Source of the DNA: Phalacrocorax aristotelis
Taxonomy: Eukaryota; Chordata; Aves; Suliformes; Phalacrocoracidae
Direction: 5' to 3'
DNA length: 64,000 nucleotides
Assembly: GCF_949628215.1 (NCBI RefSeq)
Contig: NC_134276.1
Span: 61,293,733 to 61,357,732, forward strand
Under the pieces are notes generated by a model. It was not told the origin of the DNA. It searched no databases and saw only the letters and a list, made by a program, of their open reading frames with translations. Below are positions 28,101 to 41,900 of the stretch, piece by piece (within the stretch, counting starts at the first letter, position 1; each line of letters begins with the position of its first letter). A program made the position numbers and the translations under genes.

Positions 28101-31100
28101 AAAGGCAGTTTTTCACAGTCCTTACTGTTATAACTGTGCCCCCAATATGAGGAGGCTGGAGCATCCACTATTACCTAGAGAAGGGTGCCATAGACACGCT
28201 CAACCAGGCAGTCAGCAGCAAAGTACAATGTAAGGCGAAGGCTAGGCTTGAACTTAGGTCTTCCCCTTGCAAGGTGAAATAGATCGGAAAGCATCTTTTG
28301 GGGAAATCTACTGGGTCTTGTGCTTGGACAACAGCACTTGGATTTGACTAATTTTAACTACAGCCAGAAATTGATGGGATGGATATTCTACCATGGAAAC
28401 AGAGCTACAGGGTAGATTTTGCCAGAGTCACGTGGCAGCTTAGGGTGGAATTCACAGGATATACATTTTGGATTTAGCTGCCCAAGTGGGGCTTATGATC
28501 GATAGCCCTTTGTGATTTAGACTTTTTTCTGTCTGTGTCAACCCTTGGGAGAAATAGCAGGTAAAATGGGATGGAAAGTATATCCTCTCAATCAGTAAGT
28601 TGAAAAGGAGTCTTTTCCCAACAGGAAAACATTCTCTTTCCTCCAATCTTCTCTTCTTGGGGAAGATATCTAGGTAAACTTAAAAAGGTTTAAGAGCTAC
28701 AGAAAAATCTGCCTAATGAATATAATTTTTAATTTTGGCTACTAACTAGTAGCTGTACTTGTCATCCATGTAATAGTCTAACCGTCACGTAGCATAATTT
28801 CCTAGAAGTTGCAGAAAATTGGGTTGCAATTGCTTGTAGAAGGCCATTCTTCCAGCCCAAGGCAGGAGCCTTAAACCTAAACCATTCCTGGCAGACATTT
28901 CTTTGCTCTTCAAGACCACCAAAGAGATGCAGTCTTCATTTTACTGAGGTCTGTGATGAGCAGTGGATTGCAGATGCAGGGCCTGGGCGCAAGGGTGACA
29001 GCTGGTTTGCATGGTTTGTTTTTGTACAGCCTCCAGTTGAAGCTCCACGTCAGATCACCACTCAGCTGTAGCGCAGTCTTTAAGGATGTTCCAAATCCCA
29101 TTAAATCCAATAAGATTAAATTGAAAAAAAATATATGTAAGCACTTTGCTGAATGACAAATGCAAATGTGTTTGAGCGTGAGCTGGGATTACTTGCCGCC
29201 TTACCATATCACTTGGTGCCTCGTTAGACTGAGACTTACATGGCAAGAAGTCGCTCTGACCCCTGATAAGCCAACAAGTTTCACAGGGAACAGTAAGTGT
29301 TGAGTGTCCCCTGAGTTAAACTGTGCTTCTTAGCGAGGTTTCAGGGAAAATGCTCATTTAAAGAGAATTAATAGCATAGGTAGACAGATACACTGCTCTA
29401 GTCCCACCCCCACTAAATTTCAAAACTATTTCTAAACTGCAAATTTGATGTGACCCGCTGGTGCAGACATCTCTCCTGACAGAGGACCGCATGGAAGGAA
29501 ACTTTGCTTTGGCATGTTTATTTTTCCAAACTGCATCAGTCTGAAGACTGGACAAGAATGTACTCGCTCCTCAAACCTGGAATGAGATCCTGCAAACGGA
29601 GCTATATCCAGCAAAGTTTTATAGACTCAGAATTATCTCCAGCATCTGTGCAGGAAACATGAGAAAGGACATTCTCTCTCTGTGGTTTAAGATGTTGCTA
29701 ATGAGGGTAAGGTTGCCTCCGCTCCTTCTTGTCAACTCCCCCATGCACACTCAAGCTTTTCCATCATTTCAAGCCTTCCCCTTCAACACTGAACTGCTAA
29801 GTGCTCTTTTCTGAAGGCAACCACCTCACGAGTCCCATGTGCTGTAGCACACCTGTAAAAGCAGGAAGACTTGTCTAAGAGCATTCTCTGTGGCATCTGA
29901 CAACCTTCTCCTGTATAAAGCCATATCACCCTTTTGTGTGTCGTCTGACTAGAAAAACGTTTCTCAAATGTTTCTCTGCTGCTCGTCTGATAGGAGAATT
30001 TGGGACCAGTGAGTCATTGCCTTGGTTCTTGGTGGTAAAATACATCTTCAAACACCAATGCTGGCAAGACTATTTCAAGCATCTTAGCACAGCTCTTTTC
30101 AGCCAGCTGCTATCTGGGACCAGGACAGCAATAGCCAAAGCCACCAGAGTCAACTGGAAGTAGCCAAAGCAGCAGCAATTCCTTAAAAACAATGGCACTT
30201 TCCATTTCTTTTAAATGATTGACAAAATGGATATAGCCTCAGTTGAAGGGGACAGTTTCTGCAAACGTACTGCTTAACTCACGGCATTTTAAAGGTTTAC
30301 TTCTGCGCTTCTAATTTAATATCTGGCTATGCTGCTCTGAATAGGGGAAGACCTGCTTCTATGCTCGAAAACTCCTTTAATAAGGATCTTTAATTTGTTG
30401 GTTTTACAGATTACAAAACATCAAAATTCTTATCTGCTGCTAAGCAATATGTAATAAGCAACAGGAAGAACACACATCCAGCTAAGCTTGTCGTGTGTAA
30501 TATTTATCGTTTCATTTAAATTCACCAGTGAGTAATAGTGATGTATTATTTAGGAGAATGCCTTGCCAGTGTTTGCTAATCACTCTTCCTAACGGTAACA
30601 GATATCCTGGATGGTCCAACAAATTGTAAGTCAATCTTTGGGTTCAGTGCAAGGCAATATCCTGAAAGAAAAATGACTTTGGCAGTTTGTGATCAGCAAC
30701 TTGGATTACAGACTTGGTACTCCAAGCATCACACCCTTTCATTTAAGAAGCATGACCACATGTTTGCTAAGTGAGGACTGGTTTTTTGTTTCATTGCAGA
30801 AGCCAAGTCAGAAATCATAAAGATAGCATGATAGCAACAGCCTGCCTCATCCAGGGGAGGAAGAATCAGAAATTAATTGTTAAGTGTAAGAGGGAAATAA
30901 TTATATATATATAGGTATAATGTATTATATAATATATAAATACTAATTATAATATTAGTCTGATGACTGTTTATTAAAAGAGCTTCTGTGCTTGTTCCAT
31001 TGCTCCGATCTCTGAATACAAATGTGGTATTCATTTTTTCCACTGTATCAGTTCTTACCAATTTATCGGAAGCATTTAAACGACTGGTGTCCCCTGTCTC

Positions 31101-34043
31101 TGGAAAGGCCCCTTTGATATGATTTGGGCTCTGTAGTGTTGCTGAAAGGTGGGGCAGAAGAGAAGCAAAGGCCAGGGGCTGCCTTGCTTTGCATCCCTGT
31201 TGGTGATACGAAGGACAAGGCTATGACCCTCGTGGGCTTCACCCTTGGCTGCCAGAGCCGACCTTGGCTGAGCACATGAGGTTAATCCAAATGGTGCCCA
31301 GCACACGCAGGGAAAACCTGCTCTGGTTATTAATCCAGAGGAACAATAACCTGAGCCAAACATGAAGCTACAGGCCTTTTGGCAGAGCCAAAATAAATTA
31401 GGAAAAAGCATTCAGGAAACCCTTCCTCCATCACCCCTCAGCAGACAAGGCAGGGTTGAGCAGGGGACACCTGGACAGGGTTTGAGATGGCTAATGCAAA
31501 CCTCGTGGCACGTGCCAGGTGAGGAGCTGCCCAAGCACAGAAGTGGGAGAGGTGAGCTTTCCTGGTCCTGGTCTCCAGCCGTGCCACCCAGAGCCAGATG
31601 GGATGTTTCTGACCTGCTGTCTTCAAGACCTAATTAGCTCAGGCTGAGTTTCCAATGAGCCCCGAGACCCTCCTGAGTCAAGCATCACAACATCAGTCAC
31701 TCAGTCGTGGATCTCTCCGTGGGGTGGGAGTGGACAGCCTGTGTGGGCACCCGAGCTGGTTCCCAGGAGCTCTCCAGGAGGGGGGCCACCAGCAAGCCAG
31801 GGCTCACGGGGAGCTTGGCAACATAGCACCCACCTGCTCACCCACCCCCATGTCACGAAGTAGCCACCCTTGGTGCAGCCAGCCGGCAGCTCCCCCTCAC
31901 AGGAAGCAGGACATTTTGTGGTGAAGGAGGAACAAAAGAAACCTCATTCTTGCTTCCATGCACCATCCTGTGCTGGCACGGAGGCTCCCACCCTGCCAAG
32001 CGTCCTGCAGCTGACTTGTCTAAATCAATCCAATGGGGTACTCACACACCAGGAATGAAGCCTGTGTTTTGAGGGCTTGTCCTCTGCAGGAGTTCTGCAG
32101 CCGCCCCTTCTCCAGCCATATTCAGGAGTACCCGGACCCAGCACGTTTGCATTGTACATGGACAGCGGCAGAGACGTTGAGGAGTCATGTCTCTCACCCA
32201 TTTTTCCCCATCCTCCCTCTTACCCTGCTGTATTTCCAGGACGCTGGCCCAGTTCTACATAAGCAAAGACTCCTTTCACAGAAATAAGAGCTTTTCTAAT
32301 CTTGTCCTCCCTCTGCTTTAAAGACCTGCATTTAGACCTCTGCCAGGTGCCTAATTAGCTGTCGTGGCTATTCTGGTGCTTCTAGTTTATTTCTGTCAGG
32401 GGTGCAAGTCTTCACAAGTAATTATTCTTGTATCCTGGAGCTTCCCAGCCTCCCTCAGCAACTTTTCCTAAAATCCTTTGGTTTTACTGTATAAAAGGAT
32501 CCTGACAGTGTTGGGAATAATCTGATCCCAGTGCACTTAAGATGTATAACCCTCCTGGAATAGCCTTGCTATCTCATTCAGTGGTCCTGACTATACACCT
32601 AAGAGAAATTAATTTTCAGTTGAAATATATATATCCATATGTGTGTACATGGACTCTACACACATATGTGCATGCACACATTTCTTTAAAAAAAGACCTC
32701 ACAAATCCTCTGACATACACCTACTTAAAAACGTGCAGTGAGCTTTTTGAATGGAGGCGAACACGTCTCACTTCAAGCACCCCCAAACACACCTGCATCT
32801 TTAGCCCTGCAGCTGGATCCCTGCGGCACCGGGAAATACGCTGAAGTTGGACACCCGACACGGCCAGGCACCATCAGGCCAGCCCCGTCCTGATTCTGGT
32901 CCCCACACCCCCAAGGAAAGAGGAAATATCCTGGCATGGTCCTTCCCTGGGAAACTGAAACCTGAAGTCAGAAGCACATGTTACAGCTCTGCTGTTGCAT
33001 CAGCTACCGATCTGCCGGGATGGTGCCAGAGAGTCGCCTCTGATATCTGTCATAGTGTCAGAGGTGTTAACATCCAATTACAGGAAAAAATGAGCTCTGC
33101 AACCGAGGGAAAAACTAATGCTGCCTTTCCATTGTTCTTGGAGATTTTTGTTCCTGGGAGAGAGGGGTTTTTGTCAAGTATGAAATAAATTAAGTTACTG
33201 TGAGGTGTGCTTCCCTTCAGTTGAAAACAAGGGGTTCTTTTAATGTGTAGCTGTTCTTCCACAGTACAAGGGACATTATGCACAGGAAGATTTTGCTAAT
33301 GTATGAGAAAGGGGAAATTAAACTGTCTAGGACTATCAAAAACTAAAGTTATCTTGATCAACATCCAAGACCTCACTAAGATTCGGAAACACAGTTTACT
33401 TTTCTCCATTTCTATTCTGTTCATTTCACATGTCCATTGGCATGGGTTTTTATGCTTGTGGTTTTCAGAGTCGGTGGCGAACTGTTACTTGTGTTAAAAA
33501 GGCTGATGCAAAGAATGGCACCAGATATTACCCTCTGCGCATCAGTATTTAGGAACCCCTGCCTCTGTGGGGATTAGGTTACTCGTGACTCAGAAGGCCT
33601 TCACGGTCAAAAATACCCTGGGGACACTCCACTTCCCAACCTTCCATAATAAGCAGCGATGAAAGAAAATCTGCCATGTGTACCCGCAGACATAGCTGCT
33701 CTCTTCACTCTCTTACACAGGTTTGGGGTGTCTCAGCCTCGGCAAGCTGCTGTTCCTTCCCTCTCCTGTCACCCCATAGGGAGCCGATGCAGAAAACAGA
33801 GTGGGCAGGAAACTAACCCTACAGGGGCAAAACAGGGAATAATTTTCTCCAGCTTTTTGCCCATTCAGTTCCCTGAATGCAGCAAGACTTTATACGGGTG
33901 CATCATCAAGCAACTCATTGAAGGAATACAGGAGAGAGCGGGAGGAGTGCCAGGCAGTCACTGACAGGGAAAAGAGCAAAGTTAAAGGGAGTGTAACCTC
34001 ATGTGACCACCTGCCAATGGGACACGGACATCTTCACAGCACT

Positions 34044-34585
34044 GCAGAATCACAGAATGGCAGGGGCTGGAAGGGACCTCTGGAGATCATCTTGTCCAAC
34101 CCCCCTGCTTGAGCAGGCACATCTAGAGCAGGGGGCATAGGAACACATCCAGGCGGTTTTGAATGTCTCCAGGGAAGGAGACTCCACAGCCTCCCTGGGC
34201 AGCCTGTGCCACTGCTCTGGCACCCTCACGGGAAAGGAGTTTTTCCTCATATTGAGGTGGAACTTCCTGTGTTCCAGCTTGTGCCCATTGACCCTTGTCC
34301 TGTTGTTGGGCACCACTGAAAAGAGCCTAGTCCCATTCTCCTGACACCCACCCTTCAGATATTTATAGGTATTTATGAAATCCTCCCTCAGTCTTCTCTT
34401 CTCCAGGCTGAACAAACCCAAGCCTCTCAGCCTTTCCTCATAAGGGAGATGCTCCAGCCCCCTGATCATCTTCGTAGCTCTCCACTGGACTTGCTCAAGC
34501 AGTTCCATGTCCTTCTTAAACTGGGGGGTGCAAAACTGGACACAGTACTCCAAATGTGGCCTCACTAGGGTGGAGGCAATGTCTT
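34044..34585 (-). repeat. CR1 LINE copy with an open C-terminal ORF2 frame
   Basis: Read on the minus strand, this is about 540 bp of CR1. It encodes the end of ORF2 ([11 protein letters not shown], then a [19 protein letters not shown]-like segment, [42 protein letters not shown]), followed by the 3' end (ttggacaagatgatctccag, ccattctgtgattct type). The frame stays open through the whole CR1 part, roughly 160-170 codons, and continues into unrelated sequence to about 34745. The subfamily differs from the copies at 7553, 38432 and 46845, being closer to CR1 types with the cctgctcaagcaggggggtt motif. 5'-truncated. Confidence 0.92.
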
Positions 34586-37368
34586 GCAGGGACTGAACCA
34601 CATGCCTCTGACTTTTGGCAGTTAGAAGAAAATGCAAAAAGATGAACCTTCGAAGACTTGCTACAGCAGCAGGAAATCCACAGCCCTGCTCATAGCCCCT
34701 CAGTGAACTTGCTGCCCGGTCCCTAGGGGGATGCAGGCAGAGCATCCTTCCTCTCCAGCAACTGAAACAAAGACAAAAGTAGTCATCACGTCATCCCCCA
34801 CAGCCCAGCCCAGTGGCCTCTAGCCACCCTGGGGCTGCCTCCTGCCACCGAGGTTTGTCACCTCTCCTGACTGACTGGTAACAGCACTTTTTGCTGCTGA
34901 GGCCAAGATGGTGGTGCTCAGCAGCCCAGAAAAAGAGATCCCATCCAGGGAATGGGAGCTGTGGGGCACAATCCAGTCGGGACTTTGTGGGTACCTCTCT
35001 GCTGCCTCGTGGGGAACACCCAGGCATAGCCGTGATGGAGGTCAACTCATGCTTTTGGCAATGTCCTCCACAATCGTTCCCAGCACTGCCTTCCTTGCCC
35101 TTCCTGCAGGTACCTGGCAATTTATTGCTCATGTCCTGGCATCATTTCAAAGTCTATCACTCTGCTAGGCCAGGCAGCCTGAAATTACTGTTTGGGGCAT
35201 GGTGACAGCAGGGTGGGAGGCTCCTCCAGGGCGAGACATTGCAAGCAGTTAGGGAAGTGGGCCCCGAGAAGAGCTTTGTGCTGCACCCAGACCACTCCTG
35301 TCTCAAATACAGCCTCAGACACAGTCTTGTATCAGCAGAGCAAACTTCCTGACCTGCCTACCTCTTGCTCACTGAGCTGCCTCATGGGCCGCCTACTAAT
35401 GCTATGTATATCAAGCACGGCCTGAGGAGCATATCTAAAAAATCATATTCCCTGGGGGTCATTGATCTTGCGGCAGCTGAATGCTGAAAGCAAGGAGGAC
35501 ACTGCCGCCGACGCACACAGCCATGCCCAGATGCAGGCATTTTCTGAGGTTTCTCATAAGCCTCATGGCGCACGTGAGGATGTGCCGCCCTCACCTCTGT
35601 GGCATTAGCCACGCACATTTTGCCTGAGCTGCACACTAGATACCTTTCATAAACATGGTGTCCCTTGCACAAAGATGTATTTATTTATATATTGCTGACT
35701 GACTGATCCCAAAGGACCGGGATGTCAGGGAGATACTCAATACGTGTTTCTGCCCCGTGAATGTGCCTTCAAGCTTGTTACCCTAAGCACCGGTGGCTGG
35801 CTACCCACAGCAGCATGGGGTTCAGTCTAGGCTTCAAACCCTACCCCACAAATGAACAAACCAGCTCAAGCTGAGCTCCATGCCGCAACGTTTTACTGGT
35901 TTGACGCTACCGACCGAGAAGTGTTTTTGATGGGCTTATCCGAAATGAGAGCACTACAGATATACGTCAGGCTGTTTTCATAGCACCGCTGCTCTTTCTC
36001 TTCTGACGGGCATTTTAATGGGGATTTCTGCTGTCTGGGGAATATCTGGAGAAGAATTTTCTGAAGGGAGCAGCTGACCGGCAAGGGATCCAGCTGCCCT
36101 CAAAGCTGTCATGTGAGACCTTTCACAGGATGCCAGAGAGGGCACTGAAATCAGCAAGATCACAGGTTTTCCAGGCATGGTTTCCCAGTCACCCTACCTG
36201 TAACTATTAACACAAGCATTACTTCACAGTGAACGAACTCTACCCACTCCCCTTGCAGAGATGTGGCATGAGGCTCCTGCCATTTAATACTATTTATTAA
36301 TATTATACATGTAGTACTATTTAAGCTCTCAAAATAGGGCTTTAACAAGGCTTAAATAATGAGTATGTACTAGACCTTCTAGATGGAAGTTTATTTCATC
36401 CTGCAGGCCTAATATTTAAGAACTTGAAAGCATCTCTGGTATAAGTAAAAAGAAAAAAGTGCTGGTTTACATGTGCACATCTGTGTATTTTTGTGGGTAT
36501 TCCCATGTGCTGGTATTTGAAAATGCACCCCATGAAGTTTCTAGCCAAAGATTGAATACTATAAATCTAGACATGAGACAAGCTTGGGGTTTTTTTGGCT
36601 ATATTTTATTGGCTGCAATAAGCACCACATTAGCACTGCAAATGAAAAATGAGAAACTCCAAACCTGTGAACGTAGCCCACTGATGTGTATGTATTGCAA
36701 GTCTTCATGTGAACCCACAGTGCGCTGGATGGAAAGTGTTACTGATGATCCCTGTAGCCCTTTGAGGCTCAAGATGGTCTAACCAGTCCTTGTGGCTTGG
36801 AAAATCCTTTTGTGAATTGCCTGTATGTTAGTCAAGAATTGCCTGCTGTCACAGAAATTGTGTAATAAACGGACATGTATCTTCCAAAGATGTCGTCTTA
36901 TTTTTACAGCTGCTTTGGGACTGGGAGAAGTAAACTGGGAAATGGATAACATTTTCTATTAACATTTCTGCCATTTTCCTCCCTTGCTTTTTTCAGCAGT
37001 TTCACCACCTCTAAGATGCAGAAGGAAGAAGCCTACGCTTACTATGCTCCTGCAGTTCTGGCTACGACAGGAACTCAGGCTCCAGGAGGACCAAGCACTT
37101 CAACACGCAGAGCCAGCAACAGGCCATCCATACGGATGACACCTAACTTGCAGCATGTATTAGCTTTACCAGCACAGCTACCACTTTGGTGGCTTCAGTG
37201 CTCTTGCTGCTGAACCAATATCCTGTGGTATGTGCAGGTACAGCGTAGGTCAAGCTAGTATGAGAAAGTGATATGAGTTAGTATGAGAAACTCTTAGAAC
37301 AAGTAACATGAGGAAACTTTCCTCAAGGTGATAACAAAAAAAAGCAACTGCCACTGGAGGATTTAAGG
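34586..37368. other. Gene-free intergenic sequence
   Basis: No exon, repeat family or RNA gene was recognised. A 107-codon frame at 36459-36782 and a 65-codon frame at 37016-37213 show no domain or conserved motif I know. They are most likely chance frames. Confidence 0.5.
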
Positions 37369-37648
37369 GAGAAAGAAAGAAAAGGAAGAAAAGGAAGGAA
37401 GAAAGGAAGAAAAGGAAGGAGGAAAGGAAGGAAAGGAAGGAAGGAGGAAAGGAAGGAAAGGAAGGAAAGGAAGGAAAGGAAGGGAAGGAAGGAAAGGGAG
37501 GGAAGGAAGGAAGGAAGGAAGGAAGGAAGGAAGGAAGGAAGGAAGGAAGGAAGGAAGGAAGGAAGGAAGGAAGGAAGGAAGGAAGGAAGGAAGGAAGGAA
37601 GGAAGGAAGGAAGGAAGGAAGGAAGGAAGGAAGGAAGGAAGGAAGGAA
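37369..37648. repeat. Polypurine (GGAA)n microsatellite
   Basis: An imperfect GAAA/GGAAA/GGAA run from about 37369 leads into a pure (GGAA)37 block at 37501-37648. The minus-strand frame reading SFLPSFLP repeats is a translation of this tract and not a gene. The polypurine-polypyrimidine mirror symmetry is seen directly. The array length may be affected by assembly or individual variation. Confidence 0.97.
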
Positions 37649-38431
37649 ACTAACTGAGAGTGTCTTTGGAAAGAAGAGAAAGGGATATAACGATTGGAGG
37701 AGAAAAAGCAACACTTGACTTATTTGGGGTATTGTGAGCCTCAAAAAATAAACTAGAGGTCTTGTGAAAGGTGGCCAGAACAAGAACCCACAAGTAGTAT
37801 GGTTACACTTAAAGGAGTACATCTTCATGAAGGTGTGAAGTCTCCACCTTCAGGTCCCCCAGAGTCTCTGGGTATTTCGCCAGCTGGCTGGTGATGAGAC
37901 TTCTCAGCAAGGTCTGCAAGTCACCACTTGGTTTCACACAGTTACATGCGTATCCAGTAGAGCTGGGTATCAGAAGAGACACTCGGCTGCTGATGGTTCA
38001 ACTAGTGGCCACCTGGTTTCACCACCTTAGTAACAAACAACTCTGGCACACCAGTTTCCTTGGGATGTATCTGAGAGATGACAATGTGGCATTTATGACC
38101 ACTCTGCTATGCTAAAACATGGAGGTGAGTCTGGAAGAGTCAAAGAATGGTAGCGTTGTGGAAAACAAACTCTTCTCTACAATTCTCCATGGAATGAAGT
38201 GAAAGAGGACAGACAGAGGTCAGTCCAGGAAAGAGAGGCCCCAAACTGCATGTAACATCCTCCACCTTCTTGGTCAATTCACCTGTAGTTACGTGAGAGC
38301 CCTGCCTAGTCTCAAGTCAGCACAAAGTGCTCAAGCCAAGCCACTTGGTGTGCCCACAAACTGTGTCAGCCTGCAGCAAAGAAAGGGGAAATGTTCTTGG
38401 GAGTAGTTGAATAAACACAGTGTTAAACTCT
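37649..38431. other. Gene-free spacer between GGAA tract and CR1
   Basis: Unique sequence with no recognised exon or repeat. A 74-codon frame at 37891-38115 looks random. Confidence 0.5.
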
Positions 38432-38950
38432 AGGTGCAGTTTTGGGCCCCTCACTACAGAAGGATATCAAGTTGCTGGAGCATGTCCAGAGGAGGGCAAC
38501 GAAGCTGGTGAAGGGTCTGGAGAGCAGGTCTTATGAGGAGTGGCTGATGGAGCTGGGGTTGTTTAGTACGGAGAAGAGGAGGCTGAGGGGAGACCTTATC
38601 GCTCTCTACAACTACCTGAAAGGAGGTTGTAGTGAGGTGGGTGTTGGTCTCTTCTCCCAAGTTCTCCCAAGTCACTAGCGATAGGACAAGAGGAAATGGC
38701 CTCAAGCTGTGTCAGGGGAGGTTTAGATTGGATATTAGGAAAAATTTCTTTACTGCAAGAGTGGTCAGGCATTGGAAGAGTCTGCCCAGAGAGGTGGTGG
38801 AGTCCCCATCCCTGGAGGTGTTCAAAAATGTGTACACATGGCACTTTGGGACATGGTTTAGGAGACATGGTGGTGTTGGGTTGGTGTTTGGACTTAGATC
38901 TGATCTTAGAGGTGTTTTCCAACCTTAATGGTTCTATGATTTTATGATTA
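38432..38950 (+). repeat. CR1 LINE, 5'-truncated copy
   Basis: About 520 bp starting at gcagttttgggcccctcact and ending in ccttaatggttctatgattt. It encodes the tail of ORF2 ([18 protein letters not shown], then [40 protein letters not shown]) and then shifts frame to [20 protein letters not shown]. It shares the doubled ttctcccaag motif with the copy at 7553, so the two probably belong to one subfamily. Confidence 0.95.
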
Positions 38951-41900
38951 AACATTATGAGAGAGTATTCAGTATTTTAGAGGCAAGTCCTGGGACTTTG
39001 CACATAAGTACTTTGTCATATGAACATTAAAATAAATATGCACTAACCTGCATTGTGTGTGCAAACAGAAAACAAGCAACCCATTTCAAAAGAAGATATG
39101 CAGCTGGTTGCACAATTCCCCTTGACAGAGCGGGAGAGGGCAACCTTCTGATGTTAATGATAATCTTTAATATAGGTATATAAGTACAGGGGGCAAGAGG
39201 GCTAAAGGGAGTAAACAGATTACCTGCTGTGTTTCTACTGACAGTCTCTTCCTTCCCCTATTTGGGGCTGTGTCACTGCAAACGCAAGGACTGCTGCCAT
39301 CATGTAGCCTTAAAAGTTCTCAACAGCTACCAAGGTGCATGTCATAAAATGTTGCACTGGCAGGTATAGGACTAGATGACATGCCTGGCTTCTGATTCTC
39401 TAATTTATATGGTCCTCAGAAAATGCCCTACCATTTACAAGATACTTAACTGCAGTGATGTCAGAGCATCTACTGAGATACACTTCTGCTGTGGGATCCC
39501 ACTAATAGTTATTGAAAGAAAGATTTTAAGAATTTTAATAGATTGATGCATTAATGCAAAACTGATGCAAACTCATTATTTTCTTCCAGCTCTTATTTGA
39601 CAAATCAACTGACTGATCTCACCAATCAACTGAACTGACCTCCTTCTTTGCTGATACAAATTCATACCTGATGTCTAGTTTAGATAGGGTGCAGACCACG
39701 TGAGGGCCTACAATCTCAGCATTTAGACAAGGCCAAGAGCTCAAAGCGAACCGAGCATCCAAGAGAATGACAAGTTAATAAACACAGTTGGCTACTTAAG
39801 ACTGATTTGGCCACAGTACAACACACTGCTAAATCTGATCTTGATCCAAACTGAAGGCTGATAGATCTCCCTTAATCTGGAAGTGTTTCATTTTATTAAG
39901 GGTCAAAATTCTAAACTCACTGCCCAGAAACCCTGCAATTACTACCTTTGGAAAATTAAAAAAAAAAACAAAAAACAAAAAACAACCCACAAAAGCAAAA
40001 CCAAGAAACGCCACAGGGAGCAAATATTCCCTTTGGAGCATATAAAATTGCTGCTTTCAGTCCTTCCAATTAAACCACAGAACAAATAGCACCATAAATT
40101 CAATCCTGCGGATGGTCTTTCCGTAGGTCCCCTTTTCACCACCCCTTTCATTAGCTCTGCCCCTGTCCATCACACTATAAAGCACAAGGCCAAAACCTCG
40201 CCGTGTGCACCGGCGCAAGCTGGCATTGGCGTGATGCAGTTTGCCAAGCCTACCTCCTTCTGACTTTATCACCAACTTGCCTCTTGACTCCAGGGGCGGT
40301 GTGCCTGATGTCATTGCTCAGACATCCTCAATCTGATTTACTGCCACTGGCGAAGACCTACGAATTCCCTGTGGAAACGAGTCCTCCAGCCTCTGAGTGT
40401 AATGTTACTATCCTTAGCATTTTCCCAGAATTCTAAAGTGCAATGAGTTTTTTTTTTTGTGGTTGTTTTTCAGCTAATGGTATTAATTGCAGAACAGACA
40501 TGTGAGAGACCTGTGATCTTCGATCTAATCTCTGAGGTAAATTATTGGGCTTTGCCTGCTGAAGTAACCAGGTGATCGACGCAAGGCTGCATGTCCCAAA
40601 GTTCAAAGGTTAAAACTGGGATGACCAGTCTCACATAAATAGAAGTCTTGTGACGCTACAGGATCTTTGAAGTACTCACTATGGATGAAGTCCTGTGCTT
40701 CATCTTTCTTCTAAACTTATTTGTGTCATATAATCTATTGATTTACAAGTGCTGAGGAAAAGAAGTATCTTTTCCAAATGTATCTGGGACTAAAAGCCAT
40801 CACGTGGACTCCAGTAATTTGTTGCCCCTGCAGCATCTCATAGAGGATTTTCCAATTGGCACTAACAGAGTCCTTGTAAAAGGAAGGCAGATTTAGTGAG
40901 ATGCAACCCATAACTTTGAGTGGAGTTCAGGATACCTGGCATGGCTAACTTTGCAATAGCAAGAAGGTCAGAGATGAAATAGGTCAGGACACATTTAGTG
41001 GTGTATCACAGAAAAGAAATAGGTCACTTGTATCAGAGGAGGTCCTATGAGGCTCAGTTTTATTTAAAATCTGTATTTTAAATGAGCCACATGTACAATG
41101 TGAGTGTTACTACGTGCACCGTTCCCAGATCTTCTCTTCCAGCCTATCAAAGTCTTTGTGATGGCTATAAAAGCCATTCCTGTACGACTTCGTAATATCT
41201 TTGATCCATTAATTTCAGCTGAGTTCCAGAAGACCGACCCCATCATGAGAAATAAACTAGCATAGTCTGACCAGATCTTATTCAAAGAGAATTCTTTGTT
41301 TGGTCCAGAAATAATACTCAATTTTTCTGTGCATCTCTTGCATAGATTTTGCAACCAAAACTACAGAGCACAAAGAGGTGGGGTAGGGATCACTGACACC
41401 ATACTTAACCATTGCTTTCCAGGTAGCTATAAAAGATGCGAAGCACATTTGTAAGATCTGAGGTGACAAGTACCATTCATCAGGATTGGAAGCTCCTGAA
41501 CAACATTGTTTCTGGCTGGCCTTTCCCTGGGAGTGAGACTGTGGGAAAAAAAGGAGGTTGAATGTAGGACAGCTGAGATTATAAAAATATAGTATACAGA
41601 AACAGAAAGTGGGGATCTCCTGCTCAGTTGAGAGACTATGGATACAAGGGCCCAAGAAAAGGGTAAGGGAAAGGCTTTTCAGCTAGTGATGTGGCTGGGA
41701 ACACAGGAAGGCTGTAAGGCAGGACATTGTCTCTCTACAGCTGATTTCTCCAGTACTCAGAAGAGCAGGTCCTGTAAATAAAGATATTTGCGCCGAAGAT
41801 ACTTGACTCCAAGACAAATGTAATCTCTTCAGATATGCTCAGACTGGTTTTAGATACGGCAGTAAATGCAAGACTTCAAGAATGCCCACCTATTTGGGAC

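Larger units (their letters stand above)
19621..34043. other. Long gene-free intergenic stretch
   Basis: No exon with recognisable homology and no frame longer than about 160 codons was seen on either strand. Recognised contents are a short CR1 piece (20315-20395) and a poly(T) run (22108-22133). About 31.1-33.0 kb is more GC-rich than its surroundings but has few CpG and no gene I can support. The region around 27.0-28.3 kb has phrases resembling old interspersed repeats (acacctaaattcaggcatca, aggtgtctaatgctatttta), which I could not classify. Confidence 0.5.

Noticed and set aside
27000-28300. Possible old interspersed repeat, perhaps LTR-like, from phrases such as acacctaaattcaggcatca
   Set aside because: I could not find ends, internal parts or a family match by eye. 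A profile search with sauropsid repeat libraries would decide.
36459-36782. 107-codon plus-strand frame
   Set aside because: No motif, no splice context, no family resemblance, and no poly(A) or promoter context that supports a gene.
37250-37828. 192-codon minus-strand frame with SFLP repeats
   Set aside because: It is a translation of the GGAA microsatellite.
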